Position numbers and translations under genes: made by a program
NCBI RefSeq assembly: GCF_039543525.1
Contig: NZ_BAABJX010000059.1
Span: forward strand, 1-64,000
Direction of reading: 5' to 3'
DNA: 64,000 nt
Origin: Algivirga pacifica
GTDB lineage: Bacteria; Bacteroidota; Bacteroidia; Cytophagales; Flammeovirgaceae
Notes under the pieces: model-generated
What the model saw: the letters and a program-made list of their open reading frames with translations, nothing else
Databases searched by the model: none
What the model was told of the DNA's origin: nothing
Shown: in pieces, positions 9,047 through 16,868 of the stretch
How the letters are laid out: each line of letters opens with the position of its first letter
Position numbering within the stretch: position 1 is the first letter of the stretch

Positions 9047-9298
9047 ATGTCTATACTTAGACTTATTGCACGCTACGAAAGAGTCCATGAACTCATCAAA
9101 AGAAAAGCCACTGGTAGCCCTAAAGAACTGGCGCAACGTCTGGAAGTCTCTCCCAGTACCGTCAAGATCATCATCCGAGAACTCATACAACTGGGAGGAC
9201 CTATCAAGTATTGTTATTTTTCTCAAAGTTATGTCTATACCGAACAAGTAGAGTTTGAGATCAAATTCGAATATGACCCGAATGAACCCGTTCTCTAA
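9047..9298 (+). CDS. Small helix-turn-helix protein
   Basis: An 83-residue protein whose first 60 residues look like a DeoR/HTH_11-type winged helix: RYERVHELIKRKATGSPKELAQRLEVSPSTVKIIIRELIQLGGPIKYC. The tail (QSYVYTEQVEFEIKFEYDP) would form the wing strands. Proteins of this size are common in Bacteroidota, often as stand-alone DNA-binding proteins of unknown target. An overlapping minus-strand frame at 9032-9313 shows no protein-like composition and is rejected. It is followed 18 bases later by a very long palindrome (9317-9375). Confidence 0.75.
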   Translation: MSILRLIARYERVHELIKRKATGSPKELAQRLEVSPSTVKIIIRELIQLGGPIKYCYFSQSYVYTEQVEFEIKFEYDPNEPVL

Positions 9299-9316
9299 CG
9301 ATAAAGAGCTCATTCG

Positions 9317-9375
9317 TGACGTTTAGTTGTTTTGGCATTCATGGAGTCAATGAATGCCAAAACAACTAAATGTCA
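9317..9375. repeat. Long perfect hairpin (25-26 bp arms)
   Basis: TTTAGTTGTTTTGGCATTCA(T) and its exact reverse complement ATGAATGCCAAAACAACTAA(A) flank a 7-base loop (GGAGTCA). The arms extend through one G-T pair into TGAC/GTCA. It sits just after the small HTH gene and has no following T-run, so it is not a textbook terminator. Confidence 0.85.
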
Positions 9376-9677
9376 TCATTCGATAAGCTTCTGGCTATTC
9401 CCTTTAATGTATACTTTTTCACCGTTTGAGGAGACAGTCCTCTATTCCTCCCACCTCCCCATAATATTGCACATTAAGCGTTAACATTGTCAAAACCAAC
9501 CCACAACAATCCCATCAACCTATTAAATTATTTAAGGAGTTATAGAAGTTAGTTCTTATGTATCCTAGTATGACCTATACGTCTCTTATTATTTATAGAT
9601 AAGGAAAGTAATGACCTTCTCATACCTACAGAGTATTCATTATCTACCGACATATTCAAATGTAACCTGATTATACC
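9376..9677. other. Intergenic stretch without recognised feature
   Basis: About 300 bases between the hairpin and the next gene. I see no open frame with protein-like composition, no tRNA and no clear promoter match; the sequence is AT-rich near its end. Confidence 0.5.
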
Positions 9678-10649
9678 ATGCACTTTCATCAGCTAAAAAA
9701 ACTTACCTTTTTAGTCCTTATACTTTATGGCTCTTCGACTGTAAGTCATGCACAGCAACGGCAAAATGATAGAGGCTTCACCGACGAAATTACCTCTACT
9801 CAATATAGTAAACTCATTGGGTCTCATTACCAAATGGCAACGATGAATGACTATAATTTCATCTTTACCCCCAAAACCAATGACCAAGGGTATACAGTAG
9901 GACTTGCACATGAAATCAGAGTCTTTAATCCTAAAGACAATAGTGTTTATGAGATGTCTCTAACCTCTGACCTATACACAGAGTTCACTTATGACACTTA
10001 CAACATTGACAATAGAAGGATTGAGCCTCAAAAGTTTACAGAAATAAATAAGATCGAACTTTCTTACAGTCAATATATTCCTGAACATCAACTTTTCTTT
10101 TCTATCGCTACTGGTATAGGTATGCGTAATAAAGAAAGAGCTGTTCCAGGCATGGCGTTGTTCATGCAAGGAGGATATAATGGACAAGGAGGGTATCATA
10201 GGTTTATTGAACAATATGGATTTGACTATATCCCAACAGGAGGAGTAAAACCTTTCGTATTTGTGGCTCCTTCCCTAACCAAGCATTATATATATCAACA
10301 GGATAATCAGAATAATGACCCTTTCCACGTGTCTATCAACGGAGGAATACATCTTGGATCTTCACAGATTCAAAGCAACTTGTTCGCATCCTTTAATTCT
10401 GAGTTACCTGTTGTACAATTTGATTTATATGGCGTGGATGTATTTAAATTTTCCATTCGCTCGAATGCCGCTTTGATGCTACATCAGGAGGGGTTTCTAT
10501 TCAATCCTGAAGTAGGTACAGAAGTTTCTCTCTTTTTCTTAAAAGCTGGATATGTTTCCACCTTCAATATAGGACACCAACCACTGGCTGTCGTTGATTA
10601 CTTCGATAACGAAACTACGATGCGACTTTATGCAGCGATTAATCTCTAA
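9678..10649 (+). CDS. Secreted or outer-membrane protein of unknown function
   Basis: A 323-residue protein with a clear signal peptide (LKKLTFLVLILYGSSTVSHAQ, cleavage expected after HAQ, residue 26). The mature part has many short amphipathic strands separated by polar turns and ends in a strand with a terminal hydrophobic residue (TMRLYAAINL), which suggests a beta-barrel outer-membrane protein. The segment NDQGYTVGLAHEIRV faintly recalls lipid A deacylase (LpxR) proteins, but the catalytic residues cannot be assigned, so I give no function. It is followed by a 340-base repeat element that contains a terminator. Confidence 0.7.
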   Translation: MHFHQLKKLTFLVLILYGSSTVSHAQQRQNDRGFTDEITSTQYSKLIGSHYQMATMNDYNFIFTPKTNDQGYTVGLAHEIRVFNPKDNSVYEMSLTSDLYTEFTYDTYNIDNRRIEPQKFTEINKIELSYSQYIPEHQLFFSIATGIGMRNKERAVPGMALFMQGGYNGQGGYHRFIEQYGFDYIPTGGVKPFVFVAPSLTKHYIYQQDNQNNDPFHVSINGGIHLGSSQIQSNLFASFNSELPVVQFDLYGVDVFKFSIRSNAALMLHQEGFLFNPEVGTEVSLFFLKAGYVSTFNIGHQPLAVVDYFDNETTMRLYAAINL

Positions 10650-10670
10650 AAAGTAAAGAGTTAAACAAAC

Positions 10671-11009
10671 ATGAATCATCCCATATTAACAAATGGCTTA
10701 ACTTTCTGAGAACTCATCACTTTATAGCTATCTCACAAGCCCTTTATGAGCTTCTTCATTTTTTCCTTGATGAAAAAACGAAGCAAAAAAATCAAGGCTT
10801 TGAAGAATTTGCCTAATCTTTAATCGCAAAAGCTAAAACCATTACATGGCGTATTCAACTCGCTACGCTCAAACAATGGAATTTTATTAACGCTTTTACG
10901 ATTAAAAATTTTAACGGCAATTCTTCAAGGCCATTTTTAGATATTATAAAGGCACTTTTTAAACAAAAAACATGAGTCACCCCTTAAATGTTAATATGGG
11001 ATGACTCAT
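10671..11009. repeat. MITE-like element with 21-bp terminal inverted repeats
   Basis: The left end ATGAATCATCCCATATTAAC(A) at 10671-10691 is the reverse complement of 10989-11009 with one mismatch. The inside is itself self-complementary: TTGAAGAATTTGCC (10800-10813) pairs with GGCAATTCTTCAA (10916-10928), and TTTAATCGCAAAAGC (10819-10833) pairs with GCTTTTACGATTAAA (10892-10906). It holds the word CATTACATGGCGT that also occurs in the repeats at 35.3 and 42.3 kb. There is no open frame. It fills the gap between two convergent envelope-protein genes. Confidence 0.7.
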
Positions 11010-11017
11010 TTTTTTTA
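10972..11017. terminator. Bidirectional terminator at the right end of the element
   Basis: ATGAGTCA-C-CCC pairs with GGG-A-TGACTCAT. On the plus strand it is followed by TTTTTTTT and on the minus strand by GTTTTTTGTTT. It serves the convergent genes at 9678-10649 and 11032-11991. Confidence 0.75.
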
Positions 11018-11031
11018 TCTGAGACCAACAG

Positions 11032-11991
11032 CTACATTGTCTGCGGTCTTCCAAATTGATACTTCACTCCTGCGCCAATAGATTTATACTCAAAGTCATG
11101 TAGTCCTATTTGTCCATACCCTTCTATAAAGAAGCCTTTGTTTCCTACCGCACGAGATACCATGCCTCTCCATACCAACGGTCGGTCTCCATTATCCAGA
11201 TATCCAAAATACCCTGCCAGCGAAGATTGCATTTCCCATGTACCCTTCTGCTTTGCGGAAAACTGTATTCCATAAAGGTAAGCATCATTTTGCTCCCTGA
11301 TACGGTGCACCAACTGCCAGGCATAAAACCCTAGATTTCCATCTACTCCAATCTCCCATCCACTACCCGTATTCCAGCTTTTTCTGGTTGATAAGTCAAA
11401 ATAATAGGCAGGCGCATCCGTATGTCTAGCCATTTCCCTATTACCACCTGATGCAGTCTTCAATCCTACACGGGCAATTGCTTTTATCTTTTTCTTCTTC
11501 CAATCTAATACTTGAAAGTGGCTTTCCACAATAATATCACCTCTTGAATCATTCAGTTCTTCAAAGTTCCAATAGGCATTACGCTCCAGCATCAACTCCT
11601 GTGACATAGTAAACCGCTCCACAGGAACACTCATGACTTTCAAGGCAGCTACTCCCTTAAAAGAGTAATACAATGTCAAGACAGGATTATAGGTAAGGTC
11701 TCCTTCCATAACATGTCTCATCCCTCCAAAGGAAACATAATGATGGTCTTGGATTTGCTGAGGCACTTCCGGTACAGGCAATGAATTGGGGCCCATTAAC
11801 GCTGGAACATAATTGATAAACTCTGTCCAGTGAGAAGGAACATTCCAGCCTTCTCCTCTCCAACCTGTTTTATTACCATACTGCTCCCTATACTCATCTC
11901 TCGGAAAATCTGCTTGTGCCTTTAAACCATTAAAAAAGGATACTCCCATCAATAATGGGAATACTAAAAAGTAGCCACGATATACGTTCAT
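11032..11991 (-). CDS. Putative outer-membrane beta-barrel protein
   Basis: A 319-residue protein with an N-terminal signal peptide (GYFLVFPLLMGVSFFNGLKAQ, cleavage after residue about 25). The remainder alternates amphipathic strands with polar turns (VSFGGMRHVMEGDLTYNPVLTLYYSF, WEIGVDGNLGFYAWQLV, FFIEGYGQIGLHDFEYKSIGAGVKYQFG). The last strand ends near the C-terminus in the way of small outer-membrane barrels. I do not recognise the family. It is isolated, converging on the gene at 9678 with a shared bidirectional terminator between them. Confidence 0.7.
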   Translation of the reverse strand: MNVYRGYFLVFPLLMGVSFFNGLKAQADFPRDEYREQYGNKTGWRGEGWNVPSHWTEFINYVPALMGPNSLPVPEVPQQIQDHHYVSFGGMRHVMEGDLTYNPVLTLYYSFKGVAALKVMSVPVERFTMSQELMLERNAYWNFEELNDSRGDIIVESHFQVLDWKKKKIKAIARVGLKTASGGNREMARHTDAPAYYFDLSTRKSWNTGSGWEIGVDGNLGFYAWQLVHRIREQNDAYLYGIQFSAKQKGTWEMQSSLAGYFGYLDNGDRPLVWRGMVSRAVGNKGFFIEGYGQIGLHDFEYKSIGAGVKYQFGRPQTM

Positions 11992-12242
11992 CTTAATTAC
12001 TGATCTCTATTTTTAATTCATTGTAAGCATATCTCTATCTCCATTGATATTAGATACCTTAGTAAGGCGTCTCTACGGAAGAAGACAGATTAAAAGTACT
12101 TTACCTGACTTCTAACGAATAGTTCTATACTATTTCAGGTTGCAAATAATATGGATCTATTCAACTAAGCAAGTTATCCCTATGCTTTTATCAACGATAC
12201 ATACTATTCCTTCAATATATCCCTATACAAAAGAGGCACCTG

Positions 12243-13949
12243 TTGCCCTTAACCATAAAAAAATGGTATACTTACCTCATGGACGGACGTAAAAATAACA
12301 CTCTACCGGAAGGTTACTACCTTAATAACTTCAATACGTTGCTCAATTTTGTCGAGAAGCGTTATCAGGACTTGCTTACCCCAGAGGAAATCACATTTAA
12401 AAGTCACTTTCATCAGCTCTCTGAAAATGCACAAAGGCTTTACGTCCGTATTATTATGAGAAAAGGGCCTTACCTAAGAGAAGACAAGTTATCCTACCCC
12501 GAGATCAATATTCCTGAAGGGCTCCATGAGCTGCATTACGAAAAGTTTATTAACATCAACCCTACCGGAGACCTTATTGCAGCCCTGAATACCTTAATCA
12601 AAAACGAACTTATTCAGGTGATTCAGGAGGTTTTTCGTTTAGACAACATCAAGGGAATCGCTAACCTTAAAAAAGATGAGCTCCTGCATTTTATCGTAGA
12701 ACAAGAAGAAACCGAGGCAATATGGCAAGTCATTGATCGCTACCACACCTTGTTGGAACCTTGCTACTATGATAAAGTACTCTTGTTCCGCTTATTATTC
12801 TTTGGTAATCTAGAGCAAGACTTTCATGAGTTCATTCTGGAAGACTTGGGCATCTTGCGCTACGAGCCTTACCCTATTCGCAAAGAAGATCGCTTCTTTC
12901 ACCATAGAGCCGTCATCGACTATTCTTTTCTGGGCATACAAGCTAAAACTGCCTTGTATTTAGCTGAAAAAGATAAATCCTTAGAGGAGATGCTTTTTAT
13001 AGGAGAATACCTACAAGAACATACTCCCCCTCCATCTTTACAAAAGAAATGGGAAAAGTGTTTTGAACAGATTGCTTATCTGGCTGAAAGAATGAAAGCC
13101 TTAGATGTTGCCCTGCATTACTATAAGCTCTGCAGCTCCTATTATTCACGGGAACGCACAGTCAGGGTACTAGATAAAATGGAGGCCTATCAGGAGGCGT
13201 TGCTTATGGCAGAGCAAATGCTCAAGTTTCCCACCCATGAAGAGGAAGAGGCTTTCGCCCAAAAATTCCTCAATAAGCTCAAAAAGAAAATGGCACTCCC
13301 GTATACCGCTATACCCAGAGAAACATTTTCCACAGATCAATGGAAACTTCAGAGACAAATGGACCTTTCCATTGAAGAACTCACTCTTGAAGCTTACCAA
13401 GCAAAAGGCATGAATGGATTTTATAGTGAAAACCTCATATGGAGTGGCCTTTTCGGCTTACTCTTCTGGGATATCATCTTCGCTCCTATACCTGGCGTAT
13501 TTTTTAATCCCTTTCAAAGAGGGCCTGCTGATCTATTTCAAAGAGACTTCTATACTCAAAGAGCTTCTCTCATTAAACAACGACTTAAGGAAATACAACA
13601 TACTGATAAGCTTTCCGCAGACCTTCAATCCCTTTGGAATGAAAAATACAATACGGCAAACTATCTAGTGAGCTGGAAAAAAATCACATTAAAACAACTT
13701 CAACAGGTTGTTGAGGTTATTCCCAGAAAGCACCTCATTGCCATACTAGAACGTATGGGCAAAAACCTACGCAGTTTACGATCGGGATTTCCAGACCTTA
13801 TTTTATTTGGACCAGAACCTACTTCCTATATGCTAGTAGAAGTCAAAGGACCAGGGGATCAACTTCGCCCGAACCAAAAAGCCTGGTTACGCTTCTTTGA
13901 GCAAGAGGGAATTCCTTGCCGGGTAGCGAAAGTTCAATTCGAGTCCTAA
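12243..13949 (+). CDS. VRR-NUC domain nuclease, bacterial FAN1-like
   Basis: A 568-residue protein. The N-terminal half has the FAN1 layout: YYLNNFNTLLNFVEKRYQDLL, then a helical SAP-like segment (about 110-150, including IANLKKDELLHFI) and TPR-like helices (about 250-350). The C-terminus (about 430-566) is a VRR-NUC nuclease with the PD-(D/E)xK residues visible in GFPDLILFG (Asp518), LVEVKGPGD (Glu533, Lys535) and the following Q..W. Eukaryotic and Pseudomonas FAN1 are structure-specific nucleases for interstrand crosslink repair. A second in-frame ATG at 12279 (MDGRKNN) is an equally good start. No mobile-element neighbours are seen. Confidence 0.85.
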   Translation: MPLTIKKWYTYLMDGRKNNTLPEGYYLNNFNTLLNFVEKRYQDLLTPEEITFKSHFHQLSENAQRLYVRIIMRKGPYLREDKLSYPEINIPEGLHELHYEKFININPTGDLIAALNTLIKNELIQVIQEVFRLDNIKGIANLKKDELLHFIVEQEETEAIWQVIDRYHTLLEPCYYDKVLLFRLLFFGNLEQDFHEFILEDLGILRYEPYPIRKEDRFFHHRAVIDYSFLGIQAKTALYLAEKDKSLEEMLFIGEYLQEHTPPPSLQKKWEKCFEQIAYLAERMKALDVALHYYKLCSSYYSRERTVRVLDKMEAYQEALLMAEQMLKFPTHEEEEAFAQKFLNKLKKKMALPYTAIPRETFSTDQWKLQRQMDLSIEELTLEAYQAKGMNGFYSENLIWSGLFGLLFWDIIFAPIPGVFFNPFQRGPADLFQRDFYTQRASLIKQRLKEIQHTDKLSADLQSLWNEKYNTANYLVSWKKITLKQLQQVVEVIPRKHLIAILERMGKNLRSLRSGFPDLILFGPEPTSYMLVEVKGPGDQLRPNQKAWLRFFEQEGIPCRVAKVQFES

Positions 13950-13954
13950 GGAAA

Positions 13955-13976
13955 GGGCGACCATGTGGGGTCGCCC
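13955..13976. repeat. GGGCGACC..GGTCGCCC hairpin
   Basis: GGGCGACC (13955-13962) and GGTCGCCC (13969-13976) form an 8-bp stem with the loop ATGTGG. The same unit, including the following CCTAC, recurs at 54735-54758. It lies six bases past the stop of the nuclease gene and may act as its transcript end. Confidence 0.75.
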
Positions 13977-13980
13977 CTAC

Positions 13981-14026
13981 TTTTACCTTTTACCTTATAC
14001 CTTATACCTTATACCTTATACCTTTT
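13981..14026 (+). repeat. Short tandem repeat TTATACC / TTTTACC
   Basis: About six 7-base units: TTTTACC twice, then TTATACC four times, directly upstream of the CHAD gene start at 14032. The same words appear at 33067-33094 before the lipocalin gene. Confidence 0.8.
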
Positions 14027-14031
14027 AAGCT

Positions 14032-14805
14032 ATGTCTCAGCACCTTTGTAATTACTATGAGAAACTACAGAATGAATTTTATCAACATACCCGAAATACT
14101 CTATTCCGAAGGGAGGAAGAAGATATTCATCAATTACGTGTTACGGTGAAGAAGCTACGAGCTTTACTGCATTTAATCGCTTATAGTAGTGAAGGAATAT
14201 ACCATAGCTCCTCTCACCTTACCATCTTTAAGCCCTTATTTAAAGCTGCCGGCACGATCAGGGACTTACAGATACACCTCAAACTTCTGGAAAAAGAAGA
14301 TACTCCCTCTTTCCTCACCCAGAAACTACAACAAGAAATAGAGATACAACAAACGCTCTTGACACAGCAACTGATTCATTTTGACTTCCAGCGACTCTTA
14401 CAATTAGACCAACACCTTGTGAAAGTTATAAAGCATCAATCTACGTCCAAGATCCTTTCCGACCTCAAAAGCTACGTTCAACGGGAACAACAACAGGTTG
14501 AAGAACTTTTAAAGGAAGATCACCCTTATCAACATCTACATGAAGTGCGGAAACACCTTAAAAAGGTCGCTACTATACTAGATCTGGGACTTCATATTCG
14601 CTCCTCCAAAAAATTAGAAGAACAACTGCAAGCTGTAAAAACAACCAATACCCTATTAGGGGAATGGCATGACTGGGATGTTCTGGCAGAAAAGTTACAA
14701 ACCTTTAAACACACCTCTAAAACCAGTGCCTTAATCAAAAAAATACAGAAAAAGGCCGATAAAAAAGGGAGGCATCTACTCAAAGAAATCCAATCAAATA
14801 AATAA
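14032..14805 (+). CDS. CHAD domain-containing protein
   Basis: A 257-residue, all-helical, strongly basic protein. The CHAD signatures are HQLRVTVKKLRALLHLIAY (about residues 33-51) and, in the second half, HLHEVRKHLKKVATIL, with conserved His and Arg/Lys that bind polyphosphate in studied CHAD proteins. Such proteins attach to polyphosphate granules. No triphosphate tunnel (CYTH) partner or polyphosphate kinase is next to it. The start at 14032 (MSQHLCNYYEKLQ) lies directly behind a tandem repeat that may overlap its promoter. It is on the same strand as the nuclease 80 bases upstream. Confidence 0.85.
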   Translation: MSQHLCNYYEKLQNEFYQHTRNTLFRREEEDIHQLRVTVKKLRALLHLIAYSSEGIYHSSSHLTIFKPLFKAAGTIRDLQIHLKLLEKEDTPSFLTQKLQQEIEIQQTLLTQQLIHFDFQRLLQLDQHLVKVIKHQSTSKILSDLKSYVQREQQQVEELLKEDHPYQHLHEVRKHLKKVATILDLGLHIRSSKKLEEQLQAVKTTNTLLGEWHDWDVLAEKLQTFKHTSKTSALIKKIQKKADKKGRHLLKEIQSNK

Positions 14806-14848
14806 GGAAAAAACATTGTATATAAACACATTAGACTCTTACAGAGTG

Positions 14849-14879
14849 TTGATTATAGAATATAAAAATGGCATATTTG
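14849..14879 (+). promoter_or_regulatory. Candidate promoter of the 7TM-DISM fusion gene
   Basis: TTG at 14849-14851 is followed, after 20 bases, by CATATTTG (14872-14879), which is one base off TAnnTTTG. The gene starts 56 bases downstream. Confidence 0.4.
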
Positions 14880-14934
14880 TATAATGGATAAATACAATTA
14901 CCAATCCAATCATTATCAACGCTACTATCGCTAG

Positions 14935-16818
14935 ATGAACAAACAATATTTTTTCCGTTGGGAGCAGCTATTGATCTGTTTCATACTTTCCCTGATTCCC
15001 AACCTTGCTGTCAATGCAAAGGATGATACCCCTATTGGTTCTGATATCATTAAATCCAAAAGACTAAGGATTTACAGCACAGAAGATAAAACACTATCTC
15101 CTGAACAAATATTGAGTCTTCCAGAGCACTTTTTCCTCATCCCGGAAGAAGATATCTTCACGATCAAAGATACGTCCAAAGTCTATTGGGTTAAGGTTAA
15201 TGTCTCTGCTAAAGACATTAACACCGAACAGTGGGTGATTGAGATTATGGATAGTCATGTTAGTCAACTGGATGCCTATCTATATACCTCTGAAAAAGAG
15301 TTAGAGAAAATATTCTCGAAATCTGGTTATGATTACTCTTTCAATAACCGATTGGTCGAGCATAAGAACTTTATTATTCCTCTTCCTCCTCTGCAAGGAA
15401 AGCAAGAGGAAGTTATCCTATTGCGCTACCAAACACGGCTCAAAAATGCCGTCCTACTCAAACTCAAGGAAACTACTTCACTCCTGAGTTACTCCAATAC
15501 AGAGTACATACTTCTAGGCGTTTTCTATGGTGTACTCCTTATCCTAATGATCTATAACCTGATCATGTACTTCTTTGTCAAAGAACGCTTCTATCTTTAC
15601 TATGTCCTCTTTGATATTGCCTGTATTCTGGTCACCCTTTCGGAAGATGCTCTGGGGTTTCAGTACCTTTGGCCAAACACCCCAACATTTAACTACATCA
15701 ATGCACAGTATGCACCTTTTCTATTCATGATTTCCCTAACATTGTTCTCAACTTCATACCTGAAGATGAAGCAATCGTCTCCTCTATTATGGAAATTATC
15801 TTGGGTTGGAGTAGGGGTCAACACTATTTACCTTTTACTATATGTAGATATGAATAATTACCTGTGGTCTTCCCCTTTCTATCTACTTCCAACACTTCCA
15901 ATTGCTTATTTCACTCTACAGCAATGGTGGAAAAAAGAGCCTATGGCTAACTTTTTCCTTATCGGATTCCTGAGTACTATTATGGGAATCATTGTCGTAT
16001 CGCTACGCTCCAGAGGACTATACCTTACCTCTTCAATCTGGGGGGTTTACAGTTTTAACTTTGGCGTTTTATTCAACCTACTTTTCTTATCCATGGCCCT
16101 TGCTGAAAACTATAAGATCTTAAAGGTTACCAAAGAAAAGGCCCAGCAAAAACTGATTGAAGAACTTAAGGTCAGGGAACAAGTTATCGAGCAGAAAGTC
16201 GTAGAACGCACCAATGAAATTGCCAAGCAACAAAGTATTATTGCCGAAAAAAATAAAGAGTTAAGCGCTGCCTATGCTACATTGGAACAACAGGCTGCTG
16301 AGATCGAAAATATTAACCGACAGCTACAAAGCGAAAACGAAGAGCTTCACGAAAACCTGGAAGGACTCTCCACTGCACGTGTAATGATGAAGGAGCTTTC
16401 TTTTCAAGAATTTCAAGCTACCTTCCCTGACGAAGATACCTGTTATAACTTTCTAGAGAACCTGAAATGGGGAAAAGGGTTTAGCTGCAAGAAATGTGGT
16501 GCAGATACATATACAGAGATCAAGGAAAAACACACCCGTCGCTGTACCAAATGTAGTTACAGTGAATCTGTGACTGCCAAAACCCTCTTTCATCGCTTAC
16601 ATTTTCCTCTGGAAAAGGCCTTTCATATCGTATTTCTGGTATTTGTCAGTAGAGGAGAAATGTCCTCTACCCGTATTTCAGAAATTCTAGGAATACGACA
16701 AGCGACTTGCTGGCGATTCTCCAAAAGAGTCAAAGAACGTATGGAAGGTGCTACCAAGGAGTTGGGAGGAGAAGATAAGTTGAGAGAAGCGGGATGGGAC
16801 TATCTACTGCTTGAATAA
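14935..16818 (+). CDS. 7TM-DISM receptor fused to an IS1595-type transposase zinc ribbon
   Basis: A 627-residue protein. Residues 1-28 are a signal peptide; about 40-175 form a periplasmic 7TMR-DISMED2-like beta domain (with VYWVKVNV); about 190-395 hold seven membrane helices (YILLGVFYGVLLILMIYNLI to FNFGVLFNLLFLSMALAENY). A long coiled coil follows (about 395-485). In place of the kinase or guanylate cyclase usual for 7TM-DISM proteins, residues about 490-627 match the N-terminal zinc-binding part of IS1595 transposases: FPDEDTCYNFLENLKWGKGF, CKKC (518-521), CTKC (537-540), then a helix-turn-helix-like region (STRISEILGIRQATCWRFSKR). No DDE nuclease domain follows. It probably joins an extracellular signal to a DNA- or protein-binding zinc module. 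No sensor partner is adjacent. Confidence 0.85.
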   Translation: MNKQYFFRWEQLLICFILSLIPNLAVNAKDDTPIGSDIIKSKRLRIYSTEDKTLSPEQILSLPEHFFLIPEEDIFTIKDTSKVYWVKVNVSAKDINTEQWVIEIMDSHVSQLDAYLYTSEKELEKIFSKSGYDYSFNNRLVEHKNFIIPLPPLQGKQEEVILLRYQTRLKNAVLLKLKETTSLLSYSNTEYILLGVFYGVLLILMIYNLIMYFFVKERFYLYYVLFDIACILVTLSEDALGFQYLWPNTPTFNYINAQYAPFLFMISLTLFSTSYLKMKQSSPLLWKLSWVGVGVNTIYLLLYVDMNNYLWSSPFYLLPTLPIAYFTLQQWWKKEPMANFFLIGFLSTIMGIIVVSLRSRGLYLTSSIWGVYSFNFGVLFNLLFLSMALAENYKILKVTKEKAQQKLIEELKVREQVIEQKVVERTNEIAKQQSIIAEKNKELSAAYATLEQQAAEIENINRQLQSENEELHENLEGLSTARVMMKELSFQEFQATFPDEDTCYNFLENLKWGKGFSCKKCGADTYTEIKEKHTRRCTKCSYSESVTAKTLFHRLHFPLEKAFHIVFLVFVSRGEMSSTRISEILGIRQATCWRFSKRVKERMEGATKELGGEDKLREAGWDYLLLE

Positions 16819-16826
16819 TAATGTTT

Positions 16827-16868
16827 AATTTTCAATGATTAATTTTCAATTTTTAATCATTGAAAATT
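16827..16868. repeat. AATTTTCAAT-family hairpin between convergent genes
   Basis: AATTTTCAATGATTAA (16827-16842) and TTAATCATTGAAAATT (16853-16868) form a perfect 16-bp stem. The right arm encodes the last residues (FSMIKN) and the stop of the minus-strand gene. A half copy lies at 17809-17837. Confidence 0.85.

Noticed and set aside
9032..9313. Minus-strand 93-codon frame over the small HTH gene
   Set aside because: It is the antisense of 9047-9298, whose plus-strand product has a recognisable winged-helix pattern; the antisense product has no motif and no promoter.
9678..10649. Lipid A deacylase (LpxR) for the envelope protein
   Set aside because: Only one short segment (NDQGYTVGLAHEIRV) is reminiscent; catalytic residues could not be placed, so no function is claimed.
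14935..16818. Insertion sequence of the IS1595 family
   Set aside because: There is no DDE catalytic domain, no terminal inverted repeats around the gene, and the zinc ribbon is in frame with a complete membrane receptor.
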